Origin: Actinoplanes sp. M2I2
Lineage (GTDB): Bacteria > Actinomycetota > Actinomycetes > Mycobacteriales > Micromonosporaceae
NCBI RefSeq assembly: GCF_023544445.1
Contig: NZ_JALPVJ010000001.1
Span: forward strand, 1 to 64,000
Length of the DNA stretch: 64,000 bases
Direction: 5' to 3'
Notes under the pieces: generated by a model
Told to the model about the DNA's origin: nothing
Databases searched by the model: none
Seen by the model: only the letters and a program-made list of their open reading frames with translations
Part shown: in pieces, positions 42,784-50,690 of the stretch
Numbering within the stretch: the first letter of the stretch is position 1
Layout of the letters: each line of letters begins with the position of its first letter
Translations under genes and position numbers: made by a program

Positions 42784-42897
42784 GCGCAGTCGCCCTTCGA
42801 CTGAGCGCAGTCGCCCCTCAACTGAGCGCTGTCGCCCTTCGACTTGGCGCTGTCGCCCTTCGGATTTTCGGATGGGCGCGCAGTCGCCCTTCACCTG
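42763..42897 (+). repeat. 21-bp tandem repeats running out of the GH64 gene
   Basis: Units begin at 42763, 42784, 42805, 42826 and (partial) 42847, with a last copy near 42877. The core is GTCGCCCTTCGACTGAGCGC with small variations. The first unit encodes the last residues LSPFN and the stop, so the stop codon and its surroundings have been copied downstream several times. Confidence 0.88.
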
Positions 42898-42914
42898 AGC
42901 ACAAGGAGCTGAGC

Positions 42915-43625
42915 ATGAGCAGAAGAATTCTCGCCGCGGCCGGCGCCGCCGCGGTGGCCGTCGTGGCCGGTCTGGCCGCCCTGCTTCCCGGTACGGGAGC
43001 CTCGGCCGCGACCCTGCCGGTGTCCGAGACCCAGTTCCAGCAGATGTTCCCGAACCGGATCCCGTTCTACACGTACACGGGGCTGCTCGACGCGATGCAG
43101 AAGTTCCCGGAGTTCACCGGCGGCGGTGAGGACGTGGCCAAGCGTGAGGCCGCCGCGTTCCTGGCCAACGTCGGCCACGAGTCCGGCGGGCTGGTGCACG
43201 TCGAGGAGCTCGACCGGAATGTCTGGGAGCACTACTGCGACACCACCCAGCCGTACGGGTGCCCGGCCGGTACGGCCGCCTATCACGGGCGCGGTCCGAT
43301 CCAGTTGAGCTGGAACTTCAACTACAAGGCGGCCGGCGACGCGCTCGGCGTCGACCTGCTGAACAATCCGGACCTGGTGCTGAACGACGCGTCGGTGGCC
43401 TGGCAGACCGCGCTCTGGTACTGGATGACCCAGACCGGGCCGGGCTCGATGACCCCGCACGCCGCGATGGCGGGCGGCGCCGGCTTCGGCGAGACGATCC
43501 GCAGCATCAACGGCGCTATCGAGTGCGGCGGCGGCAACCCGGGGCAGGTGCAGAGCCGGGTCGATTCCTATCGGCAGTTCGCGCAGATCCTCGGCGTGGA
43601 CCCGGGCGGCAACCTCTCCTGCTGA
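42915..43625 (+). CDS. secreted chitinase, GH19 family
   Basis: 236 residues; RBS aaggag. Signal peptide to about residue 31. GH19 catalytic domain without a carbohydrate-binding module: LPVSETQFQQMFPNRIPFYT, AAFLANVGHESGGLVHVEEL (catalytic Glu89, second Glu98), YHGRGPIQLSWNFNY, WYWMTQTGPGSMTPHAAMAG, FGETIRSINGAIECGG. Cleaves chitin with inversion. Loops are short, as in the bacterial ChiF/ChiG type. Follows the glucanase by 131 bp; the tandem repeats lie between. Confidence 0.94.
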   Translation: MSRRILAAAGAAAVAVVAGLAALLPGTGASAATLPVSETQFQQMFPNRIPFYTYTGLLDAMQKFPEFTGGGEDVAKREAAAFLANVGHESGGLVHVEELDRNVWEHYCDTTQPYGCPAGTAAYHGRGPIQLSWNFNYKAAGDALGVDLLNNPDLVLNDASVAWQTALWYWMTQTGPGSMTPHAAMAGGAGFGETIRSINGAIECGGGNPGQVQSRVDSYRQFAQILGVDPGGNLSC

Positions 43626-43643
43626 CCAGCTGACCCGCTGACG

Positions 43644-43678
43644 TCCGGCCGGCACCGTGATGAACGGGGCCGGCCGGA
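43644..43678 (+). terminator. hairpin after the chitinase gene
   Basis: TCCGGCCGGC (43644-43653) pairs with GCCGGCCGGA (43669-43678) around a 15-nt loop. Confidence 0.6.
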
Positions 43679-43745
43679 TTGCTCTGGTGCTCTACTCACT
43701 CGGCGTATACGCTGAGAGAATAGTCAGCCGGCACGGGGAGGCAGC

Positions 43746-44906
43746 ATGAAGGTCAGCCGTCGGAGTTTGATCGCCGGAGCGTTGGCGACGGTCGTCGCGG
43801 CGCCGGCCGGGCGGGCGGTGGCGGCCCCGGCGGCCGTCGCTCCGGCCCGGCTCCGGCTGCCCGCGCCCACCGGGCCCTACCAGGTGGGCTCGGTGCCGCT
43901 GCATCTGCTCGATCCGTCCCGTCCCGATCCCTTCACGGGTACGGAGCATCGGCGCGAGCTGATGGTCGGGGTCTGGTATCCGGCCCGCGACACGGCCCGC
44001 TACCCCCGAGTGCCGTGGATGGAGCCGGCCGTGATGCGGCGCTACCTGACCGACGCCGGGTACGCGCCGGACGTCCTGGCGTCGCCGCTCACGGCCGGGC
44101 ACGAAGGGGCGCCGCTCCGGCGTACGGGAAAGAAGTTGCCGGTCGTCGTCTTCTCCCACGGGGCTGGCGATCACCGCAACGGTGACTCGATCATGATTCA
44201 GCAGCTGGCCAGTCACGGGTATGTGGTCGTCACGATCGACCACCTCGGCGACGCCTACAGCCGGCTGCCCGACGGGCGGGTCGTCGTGCCGACCGAGCAG
44301 TCGCTGTATCCGGCGGACTTCGAGCGGGACGCCCGCTTCGTCCTCGACAAGATCGGCGACCTGGCCGCCGGACGCAACCCCGACATCGACGGCCGCCGGC
44401 TCCCGGACGGCCTGGCCGGTGCTCCGGACCTGGGGCGGATCGGCATGTCCGGGTGGTCGAAGGGCGGAACGGCCACGGCGCGGGTGCTGCTGGCCGACCG
44501 GCGGGTGAAGGCCGGTCTGGCCATCGACCCACCGCTGCTGCCGGCCCTGACCGGTCACACCGGACGGCCGTTCCTGCTGATGACGGCCGAGTTCACCCGG
44601 GCCGCCGAGCCCGCCGTGGCCGCGTTCTGGACCCAGCTGCGCGGCTGGCGGCTCAACATCGAGGCAGCCGGCGCGACACATACGGCGTACCACGATCTGC
44701 AGGCGCTGATGCCCCAGGTGGCGAAGGTGGTCGGGATGAGCGACGAGGAACTGCACGGCTGGATCGGCGACCTGGACCCGGCCCGGGCGGTGCGCATCGA
44801 CCAGGCGTACCCGGTGGCGTTCTTCGACCAGCACCTGCGAGGCCGGCGTCGGCGGCTGCTCGACGGGCCGAGCCGGGCCTTCCCCGAGGTCGCCTACCTG
44901 CCGTGA
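43746..44906 (+). CDS. Tat-exported alpha/beta hydrolase, PAF-acetylhydrolase-like
   Basis: 386 residues; RBS ggggaggcag. Twin-arginine signal KVSRRSLIAGALATVVAAPA. The hydrolase core matches the platelet-activating factor acetylhydrolase/dienelactone hydrolase group: RRELMVGVWYPARDTARYPR, KLPVVVFSHGAGDHRNG (oxyanion), nucleophile elbow IGMSGWSKGGTATA (GxSxG), AIDPPLLPALTG with the acid, and GATHTAYHD with the catalytic His. Likely an esterase or lipase acting outside the membrane; the substrate is unknown. Confidence 0.87.
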   Translation: MKVSRRSLIAGALATVVAAPAGRAVAAPAAVAPARLRLPAPTGPYQVGSVPLHLLDPSRPDPFTGTEHRRELMVGVWYPARDTARYPRVPWMEPAVMRRYLTDAGYAPDVLASPLTAGHEGAPLRRTGKKLPVVVFSHGAGDHRNGDSIMIQQLASHGYVVVTIDHLGDAYSRLPDGRVVVPTEQSLYPADFERDARFVLDKIGDLAAGRNPDIDGRRLPDGLAGAPDLGRIGMSGWSKGGTATARVLLADRRVKAGLAIDPPLLPALTGHTGRPFLLMTAEFTRAAEPAVAAFWTQLRGWRLNIEAAGATHTAYHDLQALMPQVAKVVGMSDEELHGWIGDLDPARAVRIDQAYPVAFFDQHLRGRRRRLLDGPSRAFPEVAYLP

Positions 44907-44996
44907 GCCGCCGCCGGTCTTGGTCTTTCCGCTGCCGCGATCACCGACCACCGTTACTCTTGGGGCCTGCCTGGTTCGTCCCCTTGTGAGGTGCAC

Positions 44997-46259
44997 GTGT
45001 CGCAACCTGTTGAGGTGGACGTCGTCATCGTCGGCGGCGGTCTCGCCGGACTCGCCGCTGCCCGGCGGCTGGACCGCGCCGGCGTCGAGTGGCTGCTCGT
45101 CGAGGGCTCCGACCGCATCGGTGGCCGCGTCGCCACCGACGTCGTCGACGGCTGGCACTTCGACCGCGGGTTCCAGGTGCTCAACACGGCCTACCCGCGG
45201 GTGCCCGCCCTGGTCGACATCGACGCGCTCGACATGCGCTACTTCACCGCGGGCGCCCTGGTGCGCCGCGGCGGGGAGCTGCACCGGCTCGAAAACCCGC
45301 TGCGCGAACCGCTGTCCGCCGCGCAGACCCTCAACGCGCACGTCGGCACGCTCAGCGACCGGCTCAAGTTCGCGGCGCTGGCCGCCCGCTGCGCGACACT
45401 GCCCGCTTCCCGGCTGCTCGACGCCCGCGAGACGACGGCGCAGGAGATGATGCGCAAGGCCGGCCTGTCCCACCGCATGATCGAAGAAGTGCTGCGGCCG
45501 TTCTTCTCCGGCGTCTTTGCCGACCGCTCGCTCGACACGTCCAGCCACGTCTTCGCGATGGTGCTGCGCTCCTTCGCCCGCGGCCGGATCGGCGTCCCGG
45601 CCGCCGGGATGCAGGCCCTGCCGGCCGCCATCGCCGGCCCCCTGCCGTACCCCCAGCTGCTGATCGGCGCCCGCACCCTGTCGGTCGCCCCCGGCGTGGT
45701 CGTCACCGAGGGCGGCGAGATCCGCTGCCGGGCCGTGATCGTCGCGACCGACCCGTCCTCGGCGTCGGCCCTGCTGCCGCAACTGCCGCACACCGACATG
45801 CACGGCCTGACCACGTTCTACTTCGGCGCCGACCGCGCCCCCATCGCCGAGCCCACCCTGCTGCTGGACGGCGACCGCCGCGAGATCATCGCCAACACGG
45901 TGGTGATCAGCAACGCCGCACCCGAATACGCGCCGCCCGGCAAATCCCTGATCGCCGCCTCGGTGGTCGGCGTCTCGGCCCCGTCCTCAGCCTCCGAGAC
46001 AGTGATCAGGGTCGAGCTGTCCCGCTTGTACGGCGTACCGACCGACGACTGGGAGATGCTCGAGATGATCAGCATCCCCGAGGCCCTGCCCGCGGCCCGC
46101 GTCCCGCAAGCTCAACTGCGCAAACCCGTCGACCTGGGCGACGGCCTCTTCGTGGCCGGCGACCACCGCGACAGCCCCTCGATCCAGGGCGCGCTGGCCG
46201 GCGGCTGGCGGACGGCCGGGGCTGTGCTGTCCCGGCTAGGGGCGCGAGTCGGCGTCTGA
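44997..46259 (+). CDS. FAD-dependent amine oxidase/phytoene-desaturase-like protein
   Basis: 420 residues from GTG 44997 (RBS gtgagg; GTG 44991 also in frame). N-terminal dinucleotide motif VDVVIVGGGLAGLAAARRLD followed by VEGSDRIGGRVATDVVDGWH, the GGR-type FAD site of amine oxidases. C-terminal FAD motif LFVAGDHRDSPSIQGALAGG. The middle resembles the NAD(P)-binding/phytoene-desaturase-like branch. The substrate is not indicated; no carotenoid genes are nearby. It ends 55 bp before the tRNA. Confidence 0.87.
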   Translation: MSQPVEVDVVIVGGGLAGLAAARRLDRAGVEWLLVEGSDRIGGRVATDVVDGWHFDRGFQVLNTAYPRVPALVDIDALDMRYFTAGALVRRGGELHRLENPLREPLSAAQTLNAHVGTLSDRLKFAALAARCATLPASRLLDARETTAQEMMRKAGLSHRMIEEVLRPFFSGVFADRSLDTSSHVFAMVLRSFARGRIGVPAAGMQALPAAIAGPLPYPQLLIGARTLSVAPGVVVTEGGEIRCRAVIVATDPSSASALLPQLPHTDMHGLTTFYFGADRAPIAEPTLLLDGDRREIIANTVVISNAAPEYAPPGKSLIAASVVGVSAPSSASETVIRVELSRLYGVPTDDWEMLEMISIPEALPAARVPQAQLRKPVDLGDGLFVAGDHRDSPSIQGALAGGWRTAGAVLSRLGARVGV

Positions 46260-46296
46260 GCGGGGAGATCGCTGGCTGTGGGTACGCGGCACGGGT

Positions 46297-46302
46297 TAGT
46301 AT
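46297..46302 (+). promoter_or_regulatory. -10 box of the tRNA(CAT) promoter
   Basis: TAGTAT lies 12 bp before the mature tRNA 5' end; no good -35 match is visible 17-18 bp upstream. Confidence 0.4.
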
Positions 46303-46314
46303 CGCCGCCGGTAA

Positions 46315-46388
46315 GGGGCGGTAGCTCAGTGGGTTAGAGCAGGGGACTCATAATCCCTCGGTCGCGGGTTCGAGTCCCGCCCGCCCCA
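46315..46388 (+). tRNA. tRNA with CAT anticodon (elongator Met, or Ile2 with lysidine)
   Basis: 74 nt, CCA not encoded. Acceptor GGGGCGG (46315-46321) pairs with CCGCCCC (46381-46387). D arm GCTC/GAGC, anticodon loop CTCATAA with CAT at 46349-46351, T arm GCGGG/CCCGC. The first base pair is G-C, so it is not an initiator. The anticodon arm (GACTCATAATC) and the following GGTCGC closely resemble bacterial tRNA-Ile2, whose C34 becomes lysidine, but elongator tRNA-Met cannot be excluded by eye. Confidence 0.85.
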
Positions 46389-46396
46389 CGGGTAGG

Positions 46397-46416
46397 ACCA
46401 GGGCATTCGCCCTGGT
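46397..46416 (+). terminator. hairpin after tRNA(CAT)
   Basis: ACCAGGGC (46397-46404), ATTC loop, GCCCTGGT (46409-46416), 8 bp after the tRNA. Confidence 0.65.
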
Positions 46417-46507
46417 TCGCCGAAGGCTCCTCAGTCGCCGGACCCGTTTCAGGTCCGCTCGTGTCGTCCGATGCGGTCCGTCCAGCGGCATCTGAGTCCA
46501 AGCCGCC

Positions 46508-47656
46508 TCAGAACGGCGGATCATCCCAAGGATCGCGGTACGACGCGGGTTCCGGCCACGGGTCCTCTTCTGGCTCCGGCCAGTACTCCTCCACGTCTCG
46601 CTCGCCTTCGTCCTCGCCATCCGCATCGGTGAGGGCAAACGAGCCCTCAGCGCCCTCGATCAAGTCTGCGAACGTCATCACCTCGATGCGGGAGAGATGG
46701 CTGTTGTAGGTACGGATTGCCTCGTTGATAGCTTCCTGCGGAATTCGGCTCTCAACGAACATCGGATGGCCAATGACCACCGTCGCTGACGCACGACGCG
46801 GATCCACCTTGAAGCGGTTGAGGATGAAGTCACGCTGCTCGTCCAAGCTTCGCAGGTAGTTGGCCGCCTGCGAGACCGCCTCGTGCACTTCGTTGCCGAC
46901 CCGATAGTGGCTCCGGTGCTCCCGAATTAACTTGGGGATATTCGCCTGCTTGATCTCGACTACATGCAGCGATCCATCTGACCGGACCAGCAGGAGATCC
47001 ATCTCGTCCCCCGGCACGAGTTGCCGGCGAACGTCGGCCTTGATGTAGCGACCTCCGAACACCCACCACTCTTGGTCCAGAACCTTCTGGATGTCTCCTT
47101 CCAGGCTGGCGGGATCTTCGACAACCTGGCGCCATCTGCGGAGGCCCTGGAGCTGGCGATTTCGCTCGATGACGTCCGCGAGCACCCCCGCCTCGTCCAT
47201 CCGTGCGAGGGCCTCCGCTAAATCGGGTGCGTTGCAGATTGCCGTAACCACACGGTGGACAGCTTCCGCATCGACGCGACCCTCATCGATACCTGCAATC
47301 AGCTGCTGGACGGCTGAATCGTGCGCGGGAAATTGGTAGACGCCAGCGGTTGGGAAAGCGTTGTTGAGCAGATCCCTGACTGCCTCGATCTCCCGATCCT
47401 CGCAATACCACCGATGCTCCGCCCTGTCCTCGAAGCTGAAGCCAGGACCATTGAGGCTCCTGCCGAAGGTTTGCACCTTGAACTCGCGCCGTTTGATTTC
47501 GCCGGTTTCCTCATCCGAGATAGTCAGGATGGTGGCCGACTCGAAGACCCGCCTGCCCTGCTTGACGTCAACCGTCGTGAAGTCAAGAACGTTGGGAGGC
47601 TGATGCTTTGTAGTTGTACGAACTCGAAACGCCTGGGCCGCCGCATCCTGGCTCAT
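46508..47656 (-). CDS. sduA: Shedu-type anti-phage nuclease (DUF4263)
   Basis: 382 residues from ATG 47656. The C-terminal half is the Shedu/DUF4263 PD-(D/E)XK domain: SLEGDIQKVLDQEWWVFGGR, DEMDLLLVRSDGSLHVVEIK with catalytic Asp220, Glu234 and Lys236, then Q237 and VGNEVHEAVSQAANYLRSLD, ATVVIGHPMF. The N-terminal half is a target-sensing region that varies among Shedu proteins. SduA alone confers phage protection in characterised examples. The tail is acidic and Pro/Trp-rich (EEYWPEPEEDPWPEP). It faces the tRNA gene and is more AT-rich than the core genes, which suggests transfer. Confidence 0.82.
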   Translation of the reverse strand: MSQDAAAQAFRVRTTTKHQPPNVLDFTTVDVKQGRRVFESATILTISDEETGEIKRREFKVQTFGRSLNGPGFSFEDRAEHRWYCEDREIEAVRDLLNNAFPTAGVYQFPAHDSAVQQLIAGIDEGRVDAEAVHRVVTAICNAPDLAEALARMDEAGVLADVIERNRQLQGLRRWRQVVEDPASLEGDIQKVLDQEWWVFGGRYIKADVRRQLVPGDEMDLLLVRSDGSLHVVEIKQANIPKLIREHRSHYRVGNEVHEAVSQAANYLRSLDEQRDFILNRFKVDPRRASATVVIGHPMFVESRIPQEAINEAIRTYNSHLSRIEVMTFADLIEGAEGSFALTDADGEDEGERDVEEYWPEPEEDPWPEPASYRDPWDDPPF

Positions 47657-47770
47657 TAGCGCACCGTAGCGACGGACGCACCATACGTCGATGGAACGGG
47701 CGTTCGATGGCGATGCGCCGTCGCGCTGACGAGCGGGAACTCAAGACTGTCACTCACAATCAGGCAGCAG

Positions 47771-47953
47771 TCAGCTGCACCGAGCGCCTAACTCAAGAAC
47801 GATGCCGGCACACTCCGCCCGGCCGCACGGGGACCACTCCCGGCATGTGACGCAGAAGCCCGTCGAGTCCGGCCGGTGGTCGATGGCCACTTGCCGGGTG
47901 AGCGTCCAGACGATCGGATCGGCATCGGCTGGGGGTAATTCCGGAGGCATCAT
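47771..47953 (-). CDS. small zinc-ribbon-like protein of an integrative element
   Basis: 60 residues. PIVWTLTRQVAIDHRPDSTG followed by FCVTCREWSPCGRAECAG gives four Cys in a compact ribbon (C-x2-C-x5-C-x4-C). Very similar short proteins with CxxC motifs occur in actinomycete integrative elements and plasmids; function unknown. The neighbouring frames have no comparable motif, which supports this one. Confidence 0.55.
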   Translation of the reverse strand: MMPPELPPADADPIVWTLTRQVAIDHRPDSTGFCVTCREWSPCGRAECAGIVLELGARCS

Positions 47954-48049
47954 CGCTCGGTCCCTTCGAATGACGAGATGCTAGCTTAAGCCTTTCATTG
48001 GTATATACCTACAATAGTTTCCTGGTAGCGGCTCTGCATTCTTGGCCCG

Positions 48050-48610
48050 ATGGTCCATCCTGGACCAAAACCCGGCATGCCGACGGAGGGCAAGTTGATC
48101 CTCTTCCTGGTTGGCCTTGCGGCCTCCATCCCGCTTTCAATTCTTGCCAACATCTTGACGCCGAAATGGCAGGTGTTCTGGGCGCGTCGATCAGAGGCTG
48201 CGCAGCTAGCGGAAGCTGAAATGTGGAATGAGCACGAAAGAATCATCCAATGGTTCAAAGAAAATCCTGTTTCCTTCAATAGCTATCTCCTGCGCGCAGG
48301 CTTCGTCGCATTGCGCCACTTGGTTGCGATACTTTTCGCTGCCGGCCTTTCCATCACGATCTTTGTGGTGAAAGGCGAACTCGACGGCTGGGCGAGGGCA
48401 TGGCTCTTGGGGTTGGCAGTCGTCTCGATGATTCTTGGCTACGTCTGGTTGATCTGGCTGCTCGGCACTCTAGGTCAAGCTCGCAATATGGTGGCCTGGG
48501 TCGGCAACCGAGCGGACTGGCCCGTCAACGCGGCCATGACGCGGTACATGGCGCCGCTCGAAGATGAGCCAGGTGCTGGCGGCCTCGACCCGTCCGCGCC
48601 AGTTACGTAA
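48050..48610 (+). CDS. hypothetical membrane protein in the element remnant
   Basis: 186 residues from ATG 48050, or 177 from ATG 48077. Three membrane segments: KLILFLVGLAASIPLSILAN, LVAILFAAGLSITIFVV and LGLAVVSMILGYVWLIWLLG. Between the first two is a charged helical stretch (WARRSEAAQLAEAEMWNEHE). Codon use is markedly less GC3-rich than the core genes. No family recognised; foreign origin is likely. Confidence 0.6.
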   Translation: MVHPGPKPGMPTEGKLILFLVGLAASIPLSILANILTPKWQVFWARRSEAAQLAEAEMWNEHERIIQWFKENPVSFNSYLLRAGFVALRHLVAILFAAGLSITIFVVKGELDGWARAWLLGLAVVSMILGYVWLIWLLGTLGQARNMVAWVGNRADWPVNAAMTRYMAPLEDEPGAGGLDPSAPVT

Positions 48611-48750
48611 CGGCCGGACGCAGGAGTGGCCGACCTGCGTCTTCGTTGACGCGGCAAACTCGTTGTACCTACATTCCAATTACCTGGCGTAGCGTATTTG
48701 GTGACGGAGCGTGACTGTTCCGGTTTCGACCCCAACCGAAGGGACCAACC

Positions 48751-49182
48751 ATGACTGCCGCCGCTACGGAGCTGCCGACCACCGTTCCCGCCCTCCGCAG
48801 CCTCGCCAAGGACCTGGGTCTCAAGGGAATGTCCGCCGCCAAGAAGGATGCGCTGGTGCCGGCCATCACCGAGGAACTGGAGCGCCGCGCCGTCGCGGAG
48901 AGGGCAGCTGCCCAGGCGGGCAAGGCTCCCAAGCTGTGCGTGATCTGCGGGAAGCGCCGCCCCACCTCGAAGAACGGCAAGAGCTTCAACGACCAGTGCG
49001 ACCCTTGCCACGTCGAGGCGGGCTGGGAGAACACCCACAGCGACGCCAACCACGCGGCGGTCCTGGCGGTTGCGGAGGCCGAGCGCACCGAGCGGAGATC
49101 GCCGGGTGCTGGATCTGCTTCCCAGAGCTCAGTCGGGCGCGCCGGGAGCCGACTCCCGGCCAGTCCCGAGCCGGTCAGGTAA
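48751..49182 (+). CDS. SAP/Rho-N-like zinc-ribbon protein, frameshifted near its end
   Basis: 143 codons from ATG 48751. The N-terminal Rho-N/SAP-like helices (TVPALRSLAKDLGLKGMSAA, KKDALVPAITEELERRAVAE) are followed by the zinc ribbon CVICGKRRP and FNDQCDPCHVEAGWENTHSD. Phage- and element-borne relatives end with a further CWxC motif; here EIAGCWICFPELSRA occurs at 49095-49139 in another frame. A 1-2 nt indel between about 49060 and 49095 has therefore replaced the native C-terminus with an unrelated tail. Confidence 0.65.
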   Translation: MTAAATELPTTVPALRSLAKDLGLKGMSAAKKDALVPAITEELERRAVAERAAAQAGKAPKLCVICGKRRPTSKNGKSFNDQCDPCHVEAGWENTHSDANHAAVLAVAEAERTERRSPGAGSASQSSVGRAGSRLPASPEPVR

Positions 49183-49446
49183 TCGTCGCTTGATCAGGCC
49201 GGTGAGGCGGTAGTCGGATCCGTTCATGGCTCGCTGGCTGTGGGCGTCGGAGCGTGAGTCGGCGATCTCGCGGATGTGGTCCCAGGTGGCGCTGTCGTTG
49301 AGCGCGGGGTGGGCGTCAGGGACGTGGGTGTCGCCGTACACGATGTCGCCGGTGTAGGCGGGGTTCTCCAGGAGGCGGCCGATCGTCTTTGCAGGGAAGG
49401 CGACCGGACCGGGCGTCTGAAGGCCGAGAACCCGATCGCTGGGCGT
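49129..49446 (-). pseudogene. fragment of a large serine recombinase
   Basis: The frame reads AKTIGRLLENPAYTGDIVYG, then DAHPALNDSATWDHIREIAD and RAMNGSDYRLTGLI. This is the recombinase-domain segment of serine integrases that precedes the zinc ribbon. The catalytic N-terminus is missing, the zinc-ribbon Cys residues (expected after LTGLI) are gone and a stop follows at 49129. It overlaps the end of the zinc-ribbon gene on the other strand. Confidence 0.7.
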
Positions 49447-49803
49447 TCATGAGGAAGTGCTTTCGCTTCCGACTGCGGGGTGTGGCCTCGGTTCGTCCTC
49501 GCCGTGGGTGCCGTAGCAGACGCGACAACGGGCGTGCAGGGCGTCGGCCGGCTGGTCGTCGCTGGCGACGTAGCGATGTGGTCGGTAGTCGAGTCGTTCC
49601 ACGGTGACCATCGGGACGATGCCGTCACGGATGACATGAGCGGCCGTGACGGTGGCGAGGTGGTAGCCGGCCTCGGCGAAGCAGAAGTGGAATCGGTGGC
49701 TGTAGAAGCCGGTTTCCAGGACGGACGCCATGACCGCAGGAAGCGCGGACCCCTCCATGCACTCCGGTACGTGGACGAGCACTGCGGGCGGGTAGTGCCG
49801 CAT
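49447..49803 (-). CDS. conserved protein of the element cluster
   Basis: 118 residues from ATG 49803. MRHYPPAVLVHVPECMEGSA, then LETGFYSHRFHFCFAEAGYH, RDGIVPMVTVERLDYRPHRY and ARCRVCYGTHGEDEP. The strand-rich middle and late CxxC pair recall accessory proteins of actinomycete integrative elements. Function unknown. Six bases after the preceding gene, so co-transcribed. Confidence 0.55.
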   Translation of the reverse strand: MRHYPPAVLVHVPECMEGSALPAVMASVLETGFYSHRFHFCFAEAGYHLATVTAAHVIRDGIVPMVTVERLDYRPHRYVASDDQPADALHARCRVCYGTHGEDEPRPHPAVGSESTSS

Positions 49804-49808
49804 GATCG

Positions 49809-50099
49809 TCAGGCCGCCCGTCGCGTCGCGCGGTGGACCGGAGCAGGCGGGGACGTGTCGAGCCATCCGAGGACGCGGTCGTAGATCGCGTCGTCACGGC
49901 CGCTGACGTGGTGCCCGTCGGCTCGGTCGTCGATCATGTCGATCGCGCAGGACTCGAGGTAGAGCCGCAGCGATCGTCGATTCACCGAGACCTGTTCGGC
50001 CAGTTCGACCTTGCCGGGCGCGCACGGCCACGGTTCACCGCAGGCCAAGCAATCCCACGTCGGCCGGTCGGGCTGATGTGGCGTCCTCGGTATCAGCAT
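49809..50099 (-). CDS. small Cys-containing protein of the element cluster
   Basis: 96 residues from ATG 50099. The N-terminal RPTWDCLACGEPWPCAPGK has a Cys trio, followed by a helical region (VSVNRRSLRLYLESCAIDMI). Closely similar short proteins accompany integrative elements in Micromonosporaceae and Streptomyces; none has a known role. Start overlaps the preceding stop by one base. Confidence 0.6.
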   Translation of the reverse strand: MLIPRTPHQPDRPTWDCLACGEPWPCAPGKVELAEQVSVNRRSLRLYLESCAIDMIDDRADGHHVSGRDDAIYDRVLGWLDTSPPAPVHRATRRAA

Positions 50100-50350
50100 C
50101 AATGGCCACCGTTCGCGCGGCGCCGCTGAGCCGGAGTGAGTGCTCCCGCCCGCCCGACCTGGTTGTAGGACTGCGTCGGCTGCGTCGCCCAACTTGGCGT
50201 ACTCGGAGGGTGTGGTGGAGTGGTCGCGGCGGGCAGGTCGGCGGTGGTCATCGCGCCGCAGTGCGGGCACCATCGGCTCTTGACCTTGAAGCTGATCAGG
50301 CCCGCGAGGAACCCCGCCAGGAGCGCGCTCGTCGCCGCTATCGCCACCAC
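50099..50350 (-). CDS. small membrane protein with CxxC (element cluster)
   Basis: 83 residues from GTG 50350. One membrane helix (MVAIAATSALLAGFLAGLIS) followed by KSRWCPHCGAMTTADLPA, then a disordered tail. The single-span plus CPHCG arrangement is common among small proteins of actinomycete conjugative elements. First of three coupled minus-strand genes. Confidence 0.6.
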   Translation of the reverse strand: MVAIAATSALLAGFLAGLISFKVKSRWCPHCGAMTTADLPAATTPPHPPSTPSWATQPTQSYNQVGRAGALTPAQRRRANGGH

Positions 50351-50690
50351 CGGGCTTCACCTCCGCGAACGAGGTCGTTCGTGGTCGTCGCCATGTCCTG
50401 CCTTCCGTGATGGGCGAGGGCACATCGATCTGTGACGTACCGTCACGGTGGTCCCGCTGACCCGGGTGTTTCTGTGGTTCGGCGGGGACCGTGTGCCCGG
50501 TCTCGATCCAAGGGGTGGCGGCCGTCGTCGTGCGGCGGTCGCCGTGGGCTTAGCTGTGATTTACCAGGTGTTTCGGTCACAGCGTGGCGGTCCGGTGACC
50601 CAGATTTGAAGGCGGCAGGCGTCAGCCGCTGTCAGCCGACGCGACAGGTGTCGGAGTACAACCCGGAAGGCGTACGGCTACAGTGCGCTG
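50351..50690. promoter_or_regulatory. divergent regulatory region with two inverted repeats
   Basis: GTGACG (50432-50437), tac, CGTCAC (50441-50446) is a perfect palindrome upstream of the element cluster. GGTCAC (50575-50580) and GTGACC (50595-50600) form a second with a 14-nt spacer, nearer the Nudix gene. TACAGT (50679-50684) is a leaderless -10 box for ATG 50691. No gene is seen in this gap. Confidence 0.5.
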
